This document shows positions 1 to 7,528 of a DNA stretch of 37,281 nucleotides, piece by piece. How positions within the stretch are numbered: the first letter of the stretch is position 1; each line of letters begins with the position of its first letter. Source of the DNA: Sunxiuqinia sp. (GTDB lineage Bacteria; Bacteroidota; Bacteroidia; Bacteroidales; Prolixibacteraceae); the NCBI GenBank assembly GCA_024635605.1, contig JAGXIR010000080.1:1-37281 (forward strand), given 5' to 3'. A program made the translations under genes and the position numbers. Under the pieces are notes generated by a model. The model was not told the DNA's origin, ran no database searches, and saw nothing but the letters and a program-made list of their open reading frames with translations.

Positions 1-960
1 AGCCTGAAAACCATTATCGAATGCCAAGAGTGCGATCATGAGTGCCACCAAGGTTTTGCCACTTCCCACATCACCTTGTAAAAGCCGGTTCATTTGTTTG
101 CCCGAACCTAAGTCTTTGCGGATTTCCCTGATCACTTTTTTTTGAGCGCCGGTCAGTTCAAATGGCAGATTGTTGGCGTAGAAATGATTGAAATTGTAGC
201 CCACGTTGGAAAAAACAAAGCCTTTAAATGCTTGGTAACGGCTGTGCTTTAGACTTAAAATCTTCAGTTGAATGTAAAACAGCTCTTCAAACTTGAGTCT
301 GAAGGTTGCCTTTTGCAGCAAGTGGGTACTTTCAGGAAAATGAATTTGAAGCAAAGCATCTTTTAAGTCCATTAATTTTAGCGGATCTTTGACTTTTGCA
401 GGAAGGGTTTCATAAATTTTCCCCTGAATTTGCCTTGCCAGGTTAAACTGAATTTTATTTAGCGCGCTGGTATTCAGAAAACGCTTTTTCAGTTTTTCGG
501 TGGTATTGTAAAAGGCCTGCAAAACACCTGTTTTAAACTGTTCGCTGGATTTGTCCTCCACTTCGGGGTGAATAATGTTGATTCGCCCGCTAAAAACTGA
601 CGGTTTGCCAAACACCACATAGGTTTTTCCGGGTAACAGGTTTTCGCGGATGTATTTAATGCCTTGAAACCATAGTAAGTCCATGCTTCCGGTTTCATCA
701 TGAAAAACAGCGCTCAACCGTTGCTTACGACCTTCACCCAATAATTCGAAGGAGCGGATCTTGCCTTTAACCTGGATGTATGCCTGGTCGGCCCGGACTT
801 CGGAAATGTTATGAAACCGGGTTCGATCGATATATTTATAAGGAAAGTAATAAAGCAGGTCGCGAAACGTGTGAATGCCCAGCTCATTATTGAGTAGTTC
901 AGCTCGTTTGGGGCCAACCCCTGCCAAAAATTTAATGTCTTGGTCCAAATATTCAGGCAT
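1..960 (-). CDS. recG: ATP-dependent DNA helicase RecG, N-terminal part (runs off the window)
   Basis: RecG remodels stalled replication forks and Holliday junctions. I translated the reverse strand from the ATG at 960; the frame stays open to base 1 and gives 320 residues. The start MPEYLDQDIKFLAGVGPKRA is the usual RecG opening with its helix-hairpin-helix-like GVGPKRA. A wedge/OB-like region follows, with FHDETGSMDLLWF at about residues 80-95. Near the edge is the helicase Walker A GDVGSGKT (residues 296-303), preceded by LTGAQKKVI, as in RecG. The helicase C-terminal half lies outside the window. It is divergent from the ABC ATPase. An exact -7 motif TATCTTTG (965-972) sits only 4 nt before the ATG, so a leaderless transcript or a later start is possible. 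The identification is secure. Confidence 0.95.
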   Translation of the reverse strand, partial: MPEYLDQDIKFLAGVGPKRAELLNNELGIHTFRDLLYYFPYKYIDRTRFHNISEVRADQAYIQVKGKIRSFELLGEGRKQRLSAVFHDETGSMDLLWFQGIKYIRENLLPGKTYVVFGKPSVFSGRINIIHPEVEDKSSEQFKTGVLQAFYNTTEKLKKRFLNTSALNKIQFNLARQIQGKIYETLPAKVKDPLKLMDLKDALLQIHFPESTHLLQKATFRLKFEELFYIQLKILSLKHSRYQAFKGFVFSNVGYNFNHFYANNLPFELTGAQKKVIREIRKDLGSGKQMNRLLQGDVGSGKTLVALMIALLAFDNGFQA

Positions 961-1155
961 GAAGCAAAGATAAAAAACAATGCGAAGCAGCTCGTCATGA
1001 TAAAAAACGAGTTATTAAGATTTTTTTGTTTGTAACGGAAGGCAATTGCATGGTTTTTGTTTGCTAAAAACTCAATTTTGAAAATGAGAAATACTTTCGA
1101 TAAGTGATAAATTAAGCCGATATCGCTATATTTACGAACCAAAGAAAAAATAACA

Positions 1156-1899
1156 ATGGAGGCCCCATTTTACAATCAAGTACTGGATATGTCTGAAACT
1201 AAGAAAAAAGTAATCGATCTGACCGATATCGTTAAAAACTATAAGGTTGGAACCCAGATCGTACGGGCTCTTCGCTCGGTTAGCCTTTATATTAACGAGG
1301 GAGAGTATGTTGCCATTATGGGTGCATCGGGTTCGGGAAAGTCAACGCTGATGAACGTGATTGGCTGTTTGGATACGCCAACAAGTGGAAAATACGTTTT
1401 AAATGGCCATAACGTAAGTGACTTAACCGACGATGAACTGGCCGTCATCCGGAACCGCGAGATAGGGTTCATCTTTCAAACGTTCAATTTGCTTCCCCGC
1501 AGTACGGCGCTTGATAATGTGATGTTGCCCCTGGTTTATTCGGGAGTGAAGAAACAAGAGCGGCTGGAACGTGGAACGCAAATTTTAACCGATGTAGGAT
1601 TAGCCGACCGGATTGAGCATAAGCCGAACGAGCTTTCCGGCGGTCAGCGACAACGGGTGGCAGTTGCCCGTGCCTTAATCAACAAACCGGCCATTTTGCT
1701 CGCCGATGAGCCTACCGGAAACCTGGACTCAAAAATTTCAGAAGAAATCATGCATTTATTTGCTGAAATACACCGGAAGGGAAACACCCTGATTGTTGTC
1801 ACCCACGAAGAGGATATTGCCTTGCATGCACACCGCGTGATCCGGTTGAAGGATGGGGAGGTTGAATCGGATAAAATTAATCCAAATCCAGTGATTTGA
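1156..1899 (+). CDS. ABC transporter ATP-binding protein, LolD/MacB type
   Basis: This is the cytoplasmic ATPase of an ABC exporter of the LolD/MacB/FtsE-like class, which powers lipoprotein or small-molecule export with a FtsX-like permease. Visible motifs are Walker [10 protein letters not shown] (56-64), the Q-loop at Q108 in [10 protein letters not shown], the signature LSGGQ (160-164), Walker B AILLADEP followed by TGNLD (179-191) and the H-loop histidine at 217. The length of 247 aa is normal for the family. The start at 1156 follows an A-rich stretch; an alternative ATG at 1189 (MSETKKK) would remove 11 poorly conserved residues. No permease gene is adjacent, so the substrate cannot be read from context. 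The stop codon overlaps the start of the next gene (TGATG), which suggests co-translation. Confidence 0.9.
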   Translation: MEAPFYNQVLDMSETKKKVIDLTDIVKNYKVGTQIVRALRSVSLYINEGEYVAIMGASGSGKSTLMNVIGCLDTPTSGKYVLNGHNVSDLTDDELAVIRNREIGFIFQTFNLLPRSTALDNVMLPLVYSGVKKQERLERGTQILTDVGLADRIEHKPNELSGGQRQRVAVARALINKPAILLADEPTGNLDSKISEEIMHLFAEIHRKGNTLIVVTHEEDIALHAHRVIRLKDGEVESDKINPNPVI

Positions 1900-2462
1900 T
1901 GGATAAAGAAGTACGAATTTATACCAAAACCGGCGATGACGGCACAACTGGCTTGATTGGTGGTGCGCGGGTGAAAAAATATGACATCCGGCTGGAATCG
2001 TACGGTACCGTTGACGAGCTAAACAGCTATCTCGGCCTAATTATTTCGATGAATATTGATGAGCGTGCCAAATCTGTTTTGCGGAACATTCAATCGATGT
2101 TGTTTACCATTGGAGCCCAACTGGCAACTGATGACTCGGCAGCCGATTTTAAAAAGCAAATTCCCTGTAAGGATGAAATGATTGAAATGCTTGAACAGGA
2201 GATGGATGAGATGTTTAAGGTTCTCCCCAAGCTCAATCAGTTTATTTTGCCCGGAGGCAGTCCGGCGGCTGCGTACGCACAAGTGGCACGGACCGTTTGC
2301 CGTCGGGCCGAACGCCGGATTATTGAACTCTCAGAGAAAACAGAAATCAATAAAAATCTGATCAAATTCATAAATCGACTTTCAGACTACCTATTTGTGC
2401 TTGGCCGAAAGATTTCTGTGGATGATCAGGTGCCTGAAACACCATGGGATTCGGGTGTTTGA
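1899..2462 (+). CDS. PduO-type cob(I)alamin adenosyltransferase
   Basis: The enzyme transfers the adenosyl group of ATP to cob(I)alamin or cobinamide to make the coenzyme B12 form. The N-terminal nucleotide-binding signature YTKTGDDGTTGLIGG is intact, followed by the helical bundle with YGTVDELNSYLG and the RTVCRRAERRI helix typical of PduO/ATR enzymes. Length is 187 aa. The ORF track begins at a TTG (1896), but the ATG at 1899 gives the natural [15 protein letters not shown] start and overlaps the TGA of the ABC ATPase gene (1897-1899), so translational coupling is likely. Nothing else for B12 is close by. The family assignment is firm; the ABC link is positional only. Confidence 0.93.
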   Translation: MDKEVRIYTKTGDDGTTGLIGGARVKKYDIRLESYGTVDELNSYLGLIISMNIDERAKSVLRNIQSMLFTIGAQLATDDSAADFKKQIPCKDEMIEMLEQEMDEMFKVLPKLNQFILPGGSPAAAYAQVARTVCRRAERRIIELSEKTEINKNLIKFINRLSDYLFVLGRKISVDDQVPETPWDSGV

Positions 2463-2555
2463 GCAAAAAGTTATTTTTTCTAGGTTTTGATGTTATTTTT
2501 TATATATTCGCAAAATCAAAAAAAGACAGAATCAAAACTAAAATTCCTTCATAAT

Positions 2556-2777
2556 ATGTACTGGACATTAGAATTAGCTTCAAAATTAGAGGATGCCCCT
2601 TGGCCTGCAAGCAAGGATGAGTTGATTGACTATGGAATAAGATCAGGAGCTCCGCTTGAAGTGATTGAAAACTTGCAGGAAATTGAAGACGAAGGGGAGA
2701 TCTACGAGAGTATTGAAGATATTTGGCCGGATTATCCAAGTAAAGATGACTTTTTCTTCAATGAGGATGAGTACTAA
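2556..2777 (+). CDS. DUF2795 family small acidic protein
   Basis: This is a 73-aa acidic protein of unknown biochemical function. I recognise the sequence style (MYWTLELASKLEDAPWPA then IRSGAPLEVIENLQEIEDEGE and the tail DDFFFNEDEY) as the DUF2795 family, which is strongly conserved in Bacteroidota. The ORF track starts at 2487, but those first 23 residues are low-complexity and AT-rich. The ATG at 2556 is the conserved start of the family as I know it. A TATATTCG at 2503-2510 resembles a -7 element but lacks a spaced -33 partner. The gene is followed by a strong terminator at 2805-2833. Function is not inferable from the sequence. Confidence 0.85.
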   Translation: MYWTLELASKLEDAPWPASKDELIDYGIRSGAPLEVIENLQEIEDEGEIYESIEDIWPDYPSKDDFFFNEDEY

Positions 2778-2804
2778 ATAAATTTTAGGCAAGTAAAAAA
2801 TATG

Positions 2805-2833
2805 AATAGCAAGGCAGTGTCCTTGCTATTTTT
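2805..2833. terminator. Bidirectional intrinsic terminator between convergent DUF2795 and OstA-like genes
   Basis: AATAGCAAGG (2805-2814) pairs perfectly with CCTTGCTATT (2821-2830) around the 6-nt loop CAGTGT. On the plus strand the stem runs into a T tract (2829-2833). On the minus strand a T-rich stretch (CATATTTTTTAC) also follows. The stop codon of the minus-strand OstA-like gene (2826-2828) lies inside the stem, so one hairpin serves both genes. Confidence 0.85.
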
Positions 2834-4340
2834 GTTTCCGGAAAATATCTTCCATTCTTTTGGGACGAATAGCATCGTGCCATTTGAAACCGGGAAGCTC
2901 TTTATCTTCGTCGGGGATGTCGATAAGCGGAAGCAGTTGTCCATCGGGCGATTTTATGAACACAATCCGGCTTACTTTGCTGCTGTCCAGGTGAATAACA
3001 ATTGAGCTGCTCTGGGCTTTGTTTATTCCGATAATTCCTTCATCGTCGCGGGCATAATACAAGGATTGCCCATTGCCATCCACGTCAATTTTATAGAGGT
3101 CGTTGTCACGGACATAGCCCAGCATGTTTCGCCCTTTAATTTGATTGTACATGCCGGAATCTTCCATTGCCACAATAAAGGCATTTTGTTCCATTCGAAC
3201 CAGGTCGGGGGCGTTGGTTTGCGTAATCATTTCGATGTAGTCGGCGGTCATTTGGTTATTGTCCGACCAAATAATCGGATCATGAAACAACTGAATGGTA
3301 GAGTCCATAGACCAGTAAACAAGGGAATCACACTTACCCTGCATGTCCTCCCTGAAAAATTTTACATGATAATATGCCATGACCAATTTTTCGTCAGGAA
3401 TTGTGTCAGGTATTGATTTTAAGGTGTCGGCATGGAGAAACAGGGTATCTTTTTCAGAATAAAGCAAAAAGTGAGCGGAGTCAGTAGCCATGGATATTTC
3501 ATTCTGGTCGTTGTAAACCACGCGGTTTCCTTTAACAATCATTCGATTTTTAAAGTCCTCAATCCGGGCGTTTCCAATGGCGCGTCCATCACCAGTTGTT
3601 TTGTTATAAAAAATGGAGTCGGCATTTATTTTTTGTTCCTTGCCAAGAACTTCAGGATTCCGATATAACTCAACATCTCCCGAATCACTGTTGTAAAATC
3701 CACGTTCAGCATAAATGGTGTTTTCCTCATCCCGAATGTTGGTTGGCCCAACAATGGAAATCACGCGTGTTTTGGTATCGTAAATCAGGGTGTCCGATGT
3801 CAGGGTGTAATCATCAGAGAGTACTTCTACTTCGGTTTTAAAGTAAGCTTTATTTTGATTGGCATAGTATTCGCCAATCTTGCTGTACAAGGTGGTGGAG
3901 CTATCGACAACGGTTCCATAGTCGTCATAATATCCAACATTTCGATGCATGTCAAATTCCAGTGAATCGGTTGTTAAGGTTGTCGATTTATTGACCAGGC
4001 GGACGTTGCCAATGGCAATGGCCCATTTGGCATCACCATTGTAATTTAAAAAATCGGAATACAGGTGTAGCGTGTCGTCTTTCAGAATATGCACGTGCCC
4101 AAAGGCATCGACCATATTGGTATCGTTATAGGAATAAGCGCTGTCGCACCACATGCGGATGTTTTCATGGGTAATGATGACATCGCCAATCAGACGTTGT
4201 GCGTTCGCAATAATTCTTTCATCGAATTCCCAGGAGTCTGCCTGTTCAATGTCAACCCGTTTTTTCGTCTGTGCCAGAGATAAAACTGGTAGCAGTAGAA
4301 GCAAGAGTATGAGTTTACTGTAGCTAATTTTTGGGTTCAT
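2826..4340 (-). CDS. OstA-like (LptA family) periplasmic protein
   Basis: This is a secreted protein of the OstA/LptA-N superfamily, which in Gram-negatives forms the periplasmic bridge carrying LPS to the outer membrane. A clear signal peptide (MNPKISYSKLILLLLLLPVLSLAQ) is followed by repeated beta-rich segments such as ANAQRLIGDVIITHENIRMWCDSA, TLTTDSLEFD and INADSIFYNKTTGDGRAIGNARI. These are the OstA-type repeats of D-S-x-x-Y-N / G-N-V. At 504 aa it is far longer than E. coli LptA (about 185 aa), consistent with the Bacteroidota OstA-like proteins. It is the last gene of a minus-strand run with SurA-like PPIases and MoxR, 11 nt after the MoxR stop. A direct role in LPS transport is inferred from family and neighbours. 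Confidence 0.85.
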   Translation of the reverse strand: MNPKISYSKLILLLLLLPVLSLAQTKKRVDIEQADSWEFDERIIANAQRLIGDVIITHENIRMWCDSAYSYNDTNMVDAFGHVHILKDDTLHLYSDFLNYNGDAKWAIAIGNVRLVNKSTTLTTDSLEFDMHRNVGYYDDYGTVVDSSTTLYSKIGEYYANQNKAYFKTEVEVLSDDYTLTSDTLIYDTKTRVISIVGPTNIRDEENTIYAERGFYNSDSGDVELYRNPEVLGKEQKINADSIFYNKTTGDGRAIGNARIEDFKNRMIVKGNRVVYNDQNEISMATDSAHFLLYSEKDTLFLHADTLKSIPDTIPDEKLVMAYYHVKFFREDMQGKCDSLVYWSMDSTIQLFHDPIIWSDNNQMTADYIEMITQTNAPDLVRMEQNAFIVAMEDSGMYNQIKGRNMLGYVRDNDLYKIDVDGNGQSLYYARDDEGIIGINKAQSSSIVIHLDSSKVSRIVFIKSPDGQLLPLIDIPDEDKELPGFKWHDAIRPKRMEDIFRKQK

Positions 4341-4351
4341 TCAATTCTAAA

Positions 4352-5314
4352 TTACAGCAATTCCTGTATGATTTGATCGACTGATATATTTTCGGCTTCG
4401 GCCTTGTAATTTTTGATGACCCGATGGCGCAGGATGCTTTTTGCCACCGCTTTCACATCCTCGATGTCGGGTGAATATTTGCCCGAGAGTACCGCGTGTG
4501 TTTTAGCTCCCAAAACCAGGTATTGCGAAGCCCTTGGGCCAGCTCCCCACTTCAGGTACTTGTCGGAAATGGGAGCAGCCATTTTTGTTCCAGGGCGTGT
4601 TTTGGCTGAAAGTGACACTGCATAGTTCAACACATGTTCATTGATCGGAATTTTCAATACCAATTTCTGGAAAAATTTAATTTCTTCGGCTGACAAAATT
4701 TCCTTTAATTCCGTGGAATAGTCTGACGTGGTGTTTCTTACAATGGTCAGTTCGTCTTCGAATTCCGGATAATCCAACCAAACGGAAAACATAAAACGGT
4801 CGAGCTGTGCTTCGGGCAGGGGATAGGTACCTTCCTGCTCAATGGGGTTTTGTGTTGCCAACACGAAAAAAGGTTTGTCTAACTGAAACCTTTCGCCAGC
4901 GGCCGTTACGGCCCGTTCTTGCATCGCTTCGAGTAAGGCAGCCTGTGTTTTTGGCGGGGTCCGGTTAATTTCATCTGCCAAAACAATATTGGCAAACAAT
5001 GGCCCCCTGATAAATTTAAATTCCCTGTCTTTATCCAGTATTTCGGTTCCAATGATGTCAGAAGGCATTAAGTCAGGCGTAAACTGAATTCGGCTGTATT
5101 TCAGGCTCAGCACTTCAGCAATGGTATTTACCAACAGTGTTTTGGCTAATCCCGGAACACCAATCAACAGGCAATGCCCGCGGCTAAAAAGCGAAATGAG
5201 CACTTGCTTAATGATTTCATCCTGGCCGTAAATACGCTTTTTAATCTCGTCCTGAAGTAAATCAATTCGTTCTTTAAAGGCATCGACAGCTTCAACGTCA
5301 TTTTTGAAATTCAT
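4352..5314 (-). CDS. MoxR family AAA+ ATPase
   Basis: This is a 320-aa AAA+ ATPase of the MoxR class, chaperone-like ATPases that usually work with vWA-domain proteins. It shows Walker A GVPGLAKT (52-59), Walker B with VLADEINRTPPKTQAALLEAMQE, sensor 1 in ATQNPIEQEGTYPLPEAQLDRF and a C-terminal lid. The length is typical. It has no signal peptide and so is cytoplasmic. Unusually for MoxR, neither a DUF58 nor a vWA gene is adjacent. It sits 15 nt downstream of the SurA-like gene and 11 nt upstream of the OstA-like gene on the same strand. The family is certain; the partner is unknown. Confidence 0.93.
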   Translation of the reverse strand: MNFKNDVEAVDAFKERIDLLQDEIKKRIYGQDEIIKQVLISLFSRGHCLLIGVPGLAKTLLVNTIAEVLSLKYSRIQFTPDLMPSDIIGTEILDKDREFKFIRGPLFANIVLADEINRTPPKTQAALLEAMQERAVTAAGERFQLDKPFFVLATQNPIEQEGTYPLPEAQLDRFMFSVWLDYPEFEDELTIVRNTTSDYSTELKEILSAEEIKFFQKLVLKIPINEHVLNYAVSLSAKTRPGTKMAAPISDKYLKWGAGPRASQYLVLGAKTHAVLSGKYSPDIEDVKAVAKSILRHRVIKNYKAEAENISVDQIIQELL

Positions 5315-5329
5315 AGCGTGTGTTCAAGT

Positions 5330-6673
5330 TTATTTTTGCCAATCTTTGAATTGGAAATTGCAATTTGCATAAGTCTGGTCAATACGGATGTAGGTTTTTG
5401 CCTGCCGTTCCGAAATCCATTGATTCATTGCTTCTTCCTGCTTTTCCTGCAAATAAAGTTCGGTCAGTAGTTGATAATCTTCCTGTAAGTTTGCCCGGTG
5501 TTGCTCGGTTCTGTTTATCAGCTTAACAACCTTATAAACTGTGCGTTGTTTGTCGTCGATGGTTTTAAAAGGCTCTGAAATTTCATTCACTTTCAAATTG
5601 TTAAGTACTTTACTTACGTCAGGATCCAGTTCTTGTTGCCGCCATTTGGTTGACATGGTTTGTGGATTGATCACCTTTCCGCCACTGTTCCTGGAGTTTT
5701 TATCGAACGAATAGCGCATGGCAGCTTCCGCAAATGTAATTTCTTCTTTTCGGATGAAATTTGACAAGCTATCGAGTCGGTTTTTAGCATCTTCCATGGC
5801 TTTTATATTCGCTTTGGGTTTCAACAGAATATGGCGCGTGTTCACTTGGTCGTCACGGCGGTCGACCAACTGAATGATGTGGTATCCGAATTCACTTTTC
5901 ACGACGTTTGAAACCCGGTCGCCTTTCAGGTTAAAAGCGGCTGTCGAGTAGTTTGGGTCAAGTTGAGCGCGTCCCATAAAACCAAGCTCGCCGCCATTCA
6001 CAGCCGAAGGACCTTCAGAATAAAGAACCGCCAGCGTGGCAAAATTATCACCATTTTCAACACGTTCTTTAAACTCGCGCAGACGTGCTTTAATCCGGTT
6101 TTCTTCTTCCAGCTCAATAGGAGGAAATATGGTGATTTGTGCATATTCAACCATGGGTTCAACCATTGGAATGTCTTCCTTTTTCATATTTCGGAAGTGA
6201 TATCGCACTTCCGAAGGAGTAACCTGAACTTTGTCTACGATATTTCCTTGCATTTGGCTGGTCATCGATTGATTCCGGATTACTTCTTCCAGGTCGGCTT
6301 TAATTTGTGCGATTGGTTTTTTGAAATAGGCTTCAACGGCTTGATCCGAGCCTAAATGCTGAACGAAATACTGCATCCGCTGGTCGAGGCTTTGGTTAAT
6401 TTGGCTATCACTCACAATGATGTTGGTATCCAGTTCGGCCTCAGCCAGCAAGAGTTTTTCAACCAAAAAATCTTCGAGAATTTCACACTTCATATCGCCA
6501 TCAGAGACCATCCCCTGAGCTTGCTGCTGAATATGCATGCTTTCAATATCCGATTTGAGGATAACATTGTTACCTACAACAGCGACAATCTGATCGATCG
6601 TTTTATCTTGAGCCAGCGTTACTGTTGTAAGGCAACTGAAGAACAAAGTACCAGCTAATAGTTTTCTGAACAT
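5330..6673 (-). CDS. SurA-like periplasmic peptidyl-prolyl isomerase/chaperone
   Basis: This is a periplasmic chaperone for outer-membrane protein folding. It has a signal peptide (MFRKLLAGTLFFSCLTTVTLAQ) and a SurA N-terminal helical domain starting IDQIVAVVGNNVILKSDIE. The first parvulin domain lies at about 170-270 (FATLAVLYSEGPSAVNGGELGFMG, FGYHIIQLVDRR). A second, degenerate parvulin-like domain starts around TRHILLKPKANIK. Length is 447 aa, close to E. coli SurA (428 aa) with the same domain order. It lies 6 nt downstream of a SurA-like lipoprotein gene and is the third of three SurA/PpiC-like genes in a row. This makes it the best candidate for the true SurA of the organism. Confidence 0.92.
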   Translation of the reverse strand: MFRKLLAGTLFFSCLTTVTLAQDKTIDQIVAVVGNNVILKSDIESMHIQQQAQGMVSDGDMKCEILEDFLVEKLLLAEAELDTNIIVSDSQINQSLDQRMQYFVQHLGSDQAVEAYFKKPIAQIKADLEEVIRNQSMTSQMQGNIVDKVQVTPSEVRYHFRNMKKEDIPMVEPMVEYAQITIFPPIELEEENRIKARLREFKERVENGDNFATLAVLYSEGPSAVNGGELGFMGRAQLDPNYSTAAFNLKGDRVSNVVKSEFGYHIIQLVDRRDDQVNTRHILLKPKANIKAMEDAKNRLDSLSNFIRKEEITFAEAAMRYSFDKNSRNSGGKVINPQTMSTKWRQQELDPDVSKVLNNLKVNEISEPFKTIDDKQRTVYKVVKLINRTEQHRANLQEDYQLLTELYLQEKQEEAMNQWISERQAKTYIRIDQTYANCNFQFKDWQK

Positions 6674-6679
6674 ATTGTT

Positions 6680-7528
6680 TTAATTTTGAATATTATAAAG
6701 TTTAAATTTCTTCGATTTCAGTCCTTCCTGATAGACATCGGCTTCAATTTTTTTCAGAAAATTGATCTTGCGCTGATTCAACAGGATATTTTTAATTGAT
6801 GATTTTACGAACTCAACGGGTGCATATTCTCCTTCAAATCTGAAATCGCGGATACAAATAAAATAATAATAATCTGTATCATCGCTTTCAATAAACTTGT
6901 TTCTGCGTAAAAAACGTTCGAGATCATCGATTTCCAGCGGAATTTGGCCCAAAATCTGACTGGCATCGATCCATTGATCATTAAAGCGATCGTAGGTTTT
7001 TGCAAATCGAATACCATATTCGTCCAGCTCCTGTAGCTTTTGTGGATCATTATCGATGCATAAACCTTTAATAATTTCAGGACTGGCTACTTCCAGGGGC
7101 GCTTTCAGATACACCGCTTTGACGATATCATTTTTCAGAATAAATTCATTTTTATGCGCTTCATAGTAGGTCTCAATGGCCGAATCTGTAATCACAGTAT
7201 CCATTTTTTGCTCCATGAGGGCTTTTTTGTACCGAAAGGTAATCATGGAGTTACGATATTCCTGCAGTTCGCGGGTAACATCTTTTTGAGCGGCTGTGAG
7301 ATTTTCTTCTGCATTCAAAACCATCAATTCGCTTTGTACCCATTTCTGAATAAAATCCTCCATCCATAAGGTTCGTTCCGGCTCAGGAAGTTCAGGCAGC
7401 ACTTCTTCCACCTCATCGAGGTAAAGAAATTTTGAGCCAACCTGTGCCAGTGGAATTTTCTCCTGCTCCTCTGAGCAAGCCACAATGACAAGAAGCCATA
7501 GAATCAGATGAAATACCTTAGGTTTCAT
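6680..7528 (-). CDS. SurA N-domain-like lipoprotein without a parvulin domain
   Basis: The 282-aa product carries a lipoprotein signal peptide (MKPKVFHLILWLLVIVACSEEQ, lipobox IVAC with the lipidated Cys at 18). The segment IPLAQVGSKFLYLDEVEEVLPELPE resembles the opening of SurA/PpiC chaperone domains, and a helical stretch follows (WVQSELMVLNAEENLTAAQ). I see no parvulin active-site pattern (no GG.LG.. or FG.H.I), so it is probably a chaperone or scaffold and not an isomerase. Its ATG overlaps the stop of the upstream PPIase gene (ATGA at 7525-7528), and the SurA-like gene follows 6 nt later, so the three are probably co-translated. The exact function is unknown. Confidence 0.75.
   Translation of the reverse strand: MKPKVFHLILWLLVIVACSEEQEKIPLAQVGSKFLYLDEVEEVLPELPEPERTLWMEDFIQKWVQSELMVLNAEENLTAAQKDVTRELQEYRNSMITFRYKKALMEQKMDTVITDSAIETYYEAHKNEFILKNDIVKAVYLKAPLEVASPEIIKGLCIDNDPQKLQELDEYGIRFAKTYDRFNDQWIDASQILGQIPLEIDDLERFLRRNKFIESDDTDYYYFICIRDFRFEGEYAPVEFVKSSIKNILLNQRKINFLKKIEADVYQEGLKSKKFKLYNIQN

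Noticed and set aside
714-1142. 142-aa minus-strand ORF between recG and the ABC gene
   Set aside because: It overlaps the recG start in another frame and has low-complexity AT-rich composition; recG and the ABC gene account for the coding here.
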